This document shows positions 57,219-64,000 of a DNA stretch of 64,000 nucleotides, piece after piece. The DNA is from Populus alba (Eukaryota > Streptophyta > Magnoliopsida > Malpighiales > Salicaceae). Made by a program: the position numbers and the translations under genes. The DNA lies in contig NC_133297.1 of NCBI RefSeq assembly GCF_005239225.2, positions 21,427,882-21,491,881 on the forward strand, read 5' to 3'. The notes below the pieces were generated by a model, which worked only from the letters and a program-made list of their open reading frames with translations, did no database searches and was not told the origin of the DNA. Within the stretch, counting starts at the first letter, position 1; every line of letters begins with the position of its first letter.

Positions 57219-58861
57219 GTAACAACTCGGCTTTTTCATAGCCAAAAATCGGTGGAAATTTTTTTTTGTATGTTGTTAGCTTCTTGATGTTTTTCACAAT
57301 ATTATTATGTGAATTTATAAATACATTCTATTCATTAGCAAGGCACAAACCACATAGGGTAATGTAAATTAACATTCCTTAAAAAATGACAACACACATT
57401 CTCGCAACGGTATTTAAGGTTTATCGTAATAGAATTCATCTTTTAGTGTAGTGCAATACTCATGTGATTTCACAATACAATATTCTCATAAAAGAGAATA
57501 TCACATGCATCATCATGTTTACAAGATCGTACTTTCACATTTGTATTCCATTACAATTTTTGATACAAGTCTTTATAAAAATGTCGAATGACAAATATTC
57601 AACTAGTTCGTTTGTTCTTATCAAATACATAACACCTAAAACATACTATTACGTAGCACCTTTCAAAATATGTAAACTCATGGAACGAGCTTTCCTACAC
57701 ACCTTGATTGTGTGATGTTCTTGTTACAAAAAAATCAAATCAAGGAACAGAATCCGGTTTTACAGGGCCAAGAAAGAAAAGTCTTTCCAGCTAGACGAAA
57801 CAATATGAATACAAGAATCGTAAATAATTTAAACATGATAATAAACAACTAAGAATGTTATCGTTACCTTTTCATTATCAACTTAAAATGGGTACATTCC
57901 TTCTTTTATTTGTCATATGCATTGTGCAATCCTTATTATTTTGTTAAGTGTATTATTTGCACCCATGCGCCCTAACCTCTCCATAGGAGTCGTGGGGCCA
58001 AGGTTTAAACATCGGTCGGGGTTAATTACTTCACTTTAACCTAGTCATCCACCTTAGATGCTTTTATCCATAGCTAATCGCAACATCCAAACTCGGTCAT
58101 TCGTCTCGGATGCCATTAACCAAAACTAATCACAACTCGACCATGCTTTTAGGATTACATTAACCAAGACTAATCATTAGTGCAACTCAATCATCTATCT
58201 AGGATGCTATTAGCCGAAGTTAATCATCAATTCATCTCGTTCATCCTCTTAATATGTTATTAGCCAAAGCTATTTGTCAACTCATCTCAGTCATCATATT
58301 AGGATGTCATTAGCCGAAGCTAATCATCAATGCAACTCAACCATCCATCTAGGATGCCATTAGTTGTAGCTAATCATCAATTCATCTCGGTCATCCCCTT
58401 AGGATGCCATTAGCCAAATCTAAACATCAAACATAATCGGCTATCCATCTCGAATGCCATTAGCTGAGGCTAACCATCAATTCATATCGGCCATCCCCTT
58501 ATGATGCCATTAGCCGAAACTAATCATCATACTCATTCAACATTCTATAACAATTTAGCACTCAGTATATCTTAATAGTAGATCATTTATAATACATGTA
58601 CAAACATTTCGTATCAATTTAGCATTCCTTATAACACAATAGTAAATTCTTTGTAATACTCGTATGAACATTCCAAAATAAATTAGCATTCATTATAACA
58701 CAATGATAGACTCTTCGTAATACTCATACAAATATTCTGTAATAGTTTAGCATTCATTATAACATAATGATAGCCCTTTTCCTAATACTTGAACAAATAT
58801 TTTGTAATAGTTTAACATTCATTATAACATAATAAAAATCTTTTATAATACTTGTACAACT
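57219..58861 (-). mobile_element. Minus-strand Ty3-type LTR, truncated by a LINE
   Basis: Starts 'tgtaacaactcggct' at 57219, the complement of the LTR end at 54954-54967. Contains the 51-bp array (58060-58525) and 63-bp array (58526-58860) in reverse order and orientation. It breaks off at about 58861, where LINE ORF2 begins. Confidence 0.7.
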
Positions 58862-61800
58862 ATTGTTGCAAGAAGATCCCTATGGGCAGACTTAAGAGCA
58901 TGGCATCCTAATAGCCCATGGTTGGTTATGGGTGATTTCAACTCTATCTTGTCTTAGAATGACAAGCATAGTGGAGAGCCTGTCTCCACCTATGAAACCT
59001 TGGATTTTAGAGATTATTGTACAGACCATGGGCTTGTTGATCTTAATTTCATAGGCTGTCATTTTACCTGGAATAATGGAAGAGTATGGAACAAAATTGA
59101 TAGAGTTCTAGTCAATTTATATTGGTCCTCACTTCAAACTTCAGCTCATGTCCACTTCGGCAATCCTAGGGCCTATTATGATCATTCTCCAACCATTATT
59201 CGATTTGATTATCAAATCAGACAGGGGAGGTGTAATTTTAAATTCTTCAATTTATGGGATTCTCATGAGTATTTCTTGCAGATTGTATTTAATAACTAGA
59301 CTCGTCATATCCAAGACTCTCCTATGTTCTCTCTTTGTAAAAAGCTCAAGTCTCTGAAGATGCCTTTGAAAGAGCTATATAAACTGCACTTTAGCCATAT
59401 CTCTAAAAGAGTTGCTAGAGCTGAGGCAGCTCTAGAGAATCACCACACTGCTCTTCATGATGACAGGGACAATTTGCATCTATTGGAGCATGACAAGCAG
59501 TTACAGTTAATCCTGATGAATCTTAAATCAGTGGAGAAAATATTCTTCTCATAGAAACTTATATGCAAATTTTTCAATGACAGTGATAGAGGCATAAGAT
59601 TCTTTCATGCCCTTATGAATAAGAAAAATAGTAGGAATTGTATTCCTACTATTCAGTGCAGTGATGGTACCCTGACTATATCAAAGGTTGAAATTGGTGC
59701 AAAATTCATCAAGTTCTACCAGCAACTCCTAGAATCTAGCAAGGAAACTCTCCCTCTAGATATTGATGTTATTCATAGTGGGCCTTGTCTCAATGAAAGC
59801 TCTCATGAGTTTCTCTTAGCTCCTGTATCTAATGATGATATTAAAAATGATTTGTTTGGTATTGGGAATGAAAAAGCTCTAAGGCCAAATGGTTACTCCT
59901 CATTCTTCTACAAAAAATCATGGGATGTTATTGGAGGGGATTTTTGTGCGGCAGTTCAGGACTTCTTCACTACTAGGGAACTTTTGAGGCAAGTCAACCA
60001 CTCTATTATTGCTCTGATCCTCAAGACAGCAAATGTAAATACAGTAGTTGACTTTTGACCCATTTCTTGCTACAATGTGGTCTACAAAGTGATAGCTAAA
60101 ATCCTTTCATGGAGATTAGCTTTTGCTCTAAATTGCATCATTAGTCCAATGTAAAATGCCTTTCTAGGTGGGAGAATGATGTCAAACAACATCAATTTAG
60201 TTCAGGAGCTTCTTAGTCATTATAACAGGAAGAGAGCTTCTCCTAGATGTCTCATGAAGGTTGGTTTTAAAAAAAGCTTTTGATTCAGTTCAGTGGCATT
60301 TCCTGCGTCAGTTGCTTCATCTATTTGGCTTCCCAGATTGATTTGTGCATTTAATTATGAAATGTGTTGAAACTACATCCTTCTCTGTTGCGATTAATGG
60401 CAATCTTTAGGGCTTCTTTCCTGGGAAGAGTGGAGTTAGGCAAGGTGATCCATTATCACCATATTTGTTCATCTTATGCATGGAATACTTCTCTAGAATA
60501 CTTAAGCTAGCATCGAGGAATTGTGATTTTAGTATCCACCTTAAATGTAATTTACTTTTGTTATCTCATGGGGATAGACACTCAGTTTCCATAATTTTTC
60601 AGCAACTGATAATCTTCGGGCAGACTTCGGGGCTGACTATAAATCCAACAAAATCATCAATCTATTTTAGGGGTGTTAGTGAAAGTTTGATGTGGTTAAT
60701 CCTTCATGTTACTAACTTCAGAGAAGGTAGTTTTCACTTCAAATATCTTGGTGTTCCTCTTAGTCCCCACAAACTTCTAGCAAGTCAATATTCTTCTTTG
60801 TTGCAAAAATTAGAATTGGCAATGCAAAGTTGGATGGGCAAACATCTCACTTACATTGGAAGGTTGGAGTTAGTTCGGACAGTCCTTTATGGAATGGTCC
60901 AGTTTTGGCTTAGCATATTTCCTATGTCGAGTGGTGTAATTAATCAAATTATTTGCATCTATAGAAACTTCTTGTGGTCAGGCAACCATATAAAACTTCT
61001 AGCAACTCTGCTCTGATAGCCTAGAAGCAGCTTTGTCTCCCCAGGGAGGAAGGGGGCCTGGGCTTATTTGACTTAAAGGCTCGAAACAAGAGCTTCTTAG
61101 CAAAGCAACTCTATAATATACATCTCAAAACAGACTCTATATAGATCCAATGGATTCATCACTTTTACCCGCAACAAAATACTATATAGTCTGTAACTGC
61201 TCATCACTATGCCCCCCTTTGGAAATCTATTATTATGTTAAAAGATCAGTTACTTGAAAATTGCAAGAACCAAGACGAAACAGTTTCATTACTTTAGCAA
61301 TGAAACAGTGGTGATGGCAATTTCTCAGTGCAAGCATATAACTATTTCAGATTCTCTGGTCCTCAAGTAAAGTGGGTGCGAGTGGTTTAGGAGCAATGGT
61401 TTATGCCATGGCACAACTTCATTTTATGGCTTGTTGTGTTGGGAAAATTGAGAACAAAAGATCGGCTTTGGTTTTTTCAAATTGATAATTTATGTGTCCT
61501 TTGTGGGCAGATGGAGGAAACTTATAGCCATTTATCTTTCTCTTGTTCTTAGTCAGCTTGCCTCTGGTTACAGATCAAGTTGTGGCTACGCATCAATAGG
61601 AGGATGATGACCTTGACAAGTGCCATCAGGGGACTACACTCCGGGGGAAATAACCTAGAAGCCAGAATGAGAAGGGTCTCTTTGGGTCTTATGGTTTATC
61701 TTATCTGGGAAGAAAGGAACACGAGAATTTTTTTATGGAAAGAGTACTTCGATGGGCAATACCTTTTGAAAATTTTAGGTTATGTTCTATGTTGTCTTTC

Positions 61801-61928
61801 ATTTCTATGAGAAAGATCATCACATTCTCAATGTTGGCTGAGGTGCATGGTTGCGGTCTTCTAAAGATAAGTGGTTCATGGCAGTATCTTAGTTGTTTCT
61901 TGTTGCTGGTTGGTTGGTTTGTTAGCTT
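58862..61928 (+). mobile_element. L1-like LINE copy, 5' truncated within endonuclease
   Basis: It starts abruptly inside the endonuclease domain in the middle of an LTR tandem array, runs through reverse transcriptase and a zf-RVT region, and is cut in its 3' UTR by a minus-strand LINE at about 61929. Codon-level composition is richer in G and C than the flanking LTR. No clear target duplication was found. Confidence 0.8.
58880..61810 (+). pseudogene. LINE ORF2 relic: endonuclease, reverse transcriptase, zf-RVT
   Basis: ORF2 nicks target DNA and reverse-transcribes LINE RNA. Domains: 'WLVMGDFNSIL' at about 58922-58955 (endonuclease GDFN), 'GCHFTWNN' and 'NKIDRVLVN' near 59060-59115 (endonuclease end), 'KVIAKILSWRLA' near 60090 and 'FLGGRMMSNNINLVQELL' near 60165 (RT fingers), 'GVRQGDPLSPYLFILCMEYF' near 60430 (RT block), 'KYLGVPLSPHKLL' near 60740, 'LCVLCGQMEETYSHLSFSC' near 61490 (zf-RVT) and 'ARMRRVSLGLMVYLIWEERN' near 61660-61720. 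The FADD catalytic block, present in the minus-strand copy, is missing at about 60555-60575. Numerous stops (for example near 58957, 59298, 59552, 60056, 61014) make it dead. Confidence 0.85.
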
Positions 61929-62023
61929 CTACATTTTTTTTATATCAAAATATAAGTATATTAAGGATCAAAAAATCTATACATTGTTGGTGAACCAGCA
62001 AGTTCAAATACAGGAATATTAAA

Positions 62024-62043
62024 AAAGGGAACAGGCTCCCTTT
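62024..62043 (-). other. LINE 3'-UTR stem-loop, minus-strand copy
   Basis: On the minus strand AAAGGGA-GCCTGT-TCCCTTT, a perfect 7-bp stem with a 6-nt loop, about 85 bp before the A tract. It corresponds to the stem-loop at 5036-5053. Confidence 0.6.
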
Positions 62044-62595
62044 AAGAACAATAAACCAAATAACAAAAATCTATCAAGCATATAATGGTTATGAGAGGAA
62101 CCTAGGTAGGGTTCTCAACCTAACGCAAGGAAAAAGATATAAAGGCATCCTGGAAACCAAAAATAATTTTACAAGAATCACATACACAGGGAGAAGGCCC
62201 CTGCCTTAGCAAGCCATGCAAGGCCATGCATCACAAAGGCATAATTAAAGACAGAAACTGATAAAAGAAGCCAGACAATAGAGACATATACTAGACAAGC
62301 AGACAAGATAGAGAACTAAGGACAACGCCAGCAACCAAAACTGAAAAAGCTAGCAAACATGACCGAAAGCAAAAGACAGCAAATCAGAGCATATCCTCCC
62401 ATCTAGAGTGAAAGGAAGCAGTTAATGCATGCTACGTAGACAGCATGCATAAGCCATACAGAGGAACAGTAACATTCCAGAGAGAAAAAATACACCTCGT
62501 TCCCTAGCAATAAATGTAGGGACATAGAATACTCAGAACTCCTAGTAGCAGCCACAATCAGCCCAACAAGGAAGAGGACATACCCACTGAAAAAT

Positions 62596-64000
62596 TTACC
62601 AAGCAACATTAATGAGGGTATGATCCTTCTCATGGAAGTGGAGAATCATGTAAAATAGGATTTGAAACTTCTGAAAAAGCAAGGAAGGTGAAGAACTCTT
62701 GTCATTAAAAGTTCTTTTATTTCTTTCCTCCCAAATCAGGTAAACTAAAATACAGAGAGAAACCCTTCGCATTCTAGCTGCCAAGGTCTTCCTTTTATAG
62801 GGTAAACCTCGCACAGCATTGTTGAGGGTAGACACACGCCTGCTTAGCTTTAACTAAGATTTCACCATGCTCCATAGAGAGAATGTCTAGTTGCACCAAA
62901 AAAATAAGTGCTCATGATTTTCCTCTGCCTGCCTACAGAACACACACAAGGTGTCAATGGGAATGAACCTTAGACGATCATTAGTGCGAAGCTTCCCAAG
63001 AATGGCTAGCTATAAGGTGAAGCTATGTCTGGGGAGGGCTCACTATTCCCAAACAATCATATCCCAATAGATTACTGAACTGTGATACCTGAGAGAGGCA
63101 TAAGCATTAGGAGTGAATCCACCTTCCTGTTGAGCCCAACCTACCATTGAATCAATAACATGATGGTAACCCCCGTATAACTCAACCAATTTGTTTTTTA
63201 AAAGGATGATGGATTTTGATAATGGCGAGGAGGTCCGATGGGTATGTGCATTCCAAATGGAGTGAGTGGTTAAATAAAAGTGATGAATCCATCTAATCTA
63301 AATGGAATCTTGCTTCATATGAATGTTCCAGAGGTGTTGGGCAATAAAACAGGTGTTGCTCACTTGAATATCCAGCAAACCCAAACCTCCTTCATTCTTC
63401 GAAAGACAAACAATTTTCCAAGCCACAAGAGCAGACTTGCTTCTGTAGGTATCACCTGTCCATAAGAAGTTTTTATAGAGATAAGTGATTTGCCTAATAA
63501 CAGCACGTGGCATAGGGAAAATACTGATCCAGAACTGAACCATCCCATATAATACAGAGTTAATAAGCTCAAATCTTCCTGCATAGGAGAGATGCTTGCC
63601 CAGCCAACCCTGAATAGCAGCTTCTAGCTTGTGTATAAGAGGGGAATACTGGCTTGCAAGGAGCCTATGAGGGCTTAGAGGAACTTCCAAGTATCTGAAA
63701 AGGAAAGCCCCTGCAGAGAACCCAGTGTCTGCTAGAATAGATTGCTGAACACGATCAATTACACCACCAAAGTATTTTGATGACTTAGAAATATTTATAT
63801 TCAGGCCAAATGTTTGCCCAAAGAGCATCAATTGTTGGAGGAGAACCTGAACTGAATTTATATCCCCTCGGCATAACAGAATAATATCGTCAGCAAAGGA
63901 AAGATAAGAGAGACCAAGCGCTTGGCATTTTGGGTGAAACCAAAAAGAAGGGTTTTGAGAAGCTACATTCAGCATCCGAGAGAGGTATTCCATGCAGATG
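62596..64000 (-). pseudogene. LINE ORF2 C-terminal part with intact FADD
   Basis: On the minus strand from the window edge: 'MEYLSRMLNVASQ', 'LSYLSFADDIILLCRGD' (catalytic Asp pair intact, about 63880-63910), 'LFGQTFGLNINISKSSK', 'VPLSPHRLLASQYSP' and 'NFLWTGDTYRSKSALVAWKI'. The frame is open for 232 codons to a TAG at 63298-63300. Then a decayed linker and zf-RVT 'CVFCRQAEENHEHLFFWC' near 62890-62945, and the last frame 62596-62835 with 'ARMRRVSLCILVYLIWEERN'. At least three stops lie between. It is younger and better preserved than the plus-strand copy facing it. Confidence 0.85.

Larger units (their letters stand above)
61929..64000 (-). mobile_element. Minus-strand L1-like LINE, 3' half within window
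   Basis: Its 3' A tract appears as the T run at about 61929-61940, adjoining 'atatcaaaatataagtatat'. This is the complement of the tail seen at 11600-11625. About 660 bp of 3' UTR (including the stem-loop at 62024-62043) lead to the ORF2 end at 62596. The element continues beyond the right edge of the window. Confidence 0.8.

Overview
The window reads as a repeat-dense, AT-rich stretch of a flowering-plant nuclear genome. It has canonical GT/AG and GC/AG splice sites, plant-type LTR retrotransposons, L1-like LINEs and one LONGIFOLIA/TRM-type (DUF4378) gene. From memory of related proteins I would guess Salicaceae (poplar or willow). That is an inference, not a database result. I recognise no tRNA, rRNA, CRISPR array, bacterial operon or organelle gene.

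Layout. 1-20 kb is a nested pile of retroelements. A Ty3-type LTR end with primer-binding site (PBS) faces an inverted copy of itself at 9.4-10.0 kb. Between them lie a second LTR split by an ORF1-only LINE (2.7-5.1 kb) and a minus-strand LTR carrying a minisatellite built on 24 bp (7.8-8.4 kb). A 5'-truncated LINE (10.0-11.6 kb) precedes a decayed chromodomain-type Ty3 gag-pol (11.6-16.0 kb) and its 3' LTR. Copia LTR/PBS/RNase H fragments follow at 18-20 kb, then a decayed ORF resembling the 'putative plant transposon protein' domain (21.3-22.6 kb).

22.8-34.35 kb is one nearly complete Athila-like Ty3 element: 5' LTR, tRNA-type PBS, gag, protease, RT, RNase H, integrase, 3' LTR. Between integrase and the 3' LTR it carries cargo: a small cysteine-rich ORF, an intronless and mutated copy of a LONELY GUY (LOG, cytokinin-activating) gene with its own apparent TATA box, and two copies of a hairpin-rich module. 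This cargo is the most unusual part of the window.

34.8-40.3 kb is the only host gene locus, a LONGIFOLIA/TRM-like gene. Its central and DUF4378 exons are well preserved, but the initiation and VAKLM-motif region is broken. 40.8-42.4 kb looks like a solo Athila-type LTR. 42.6-49.4 kb is a large imperfect inverted repeat. 50.5-58.9 kb holds minisatellites and two convergent LTRs sharing 63-bp and 51-bp tandem arrays. 58.9-64 kb has two LINE ORF2 copies placed tail to tail.

Most breaks in element coding regions are TAG, TAA or TGA where CAG, CAA, CGA or TGG would be expected. This is what long-term cytosine methylation and deamination would leave. Apart from the DUF4378 locus, nothing here looks like a working gene.
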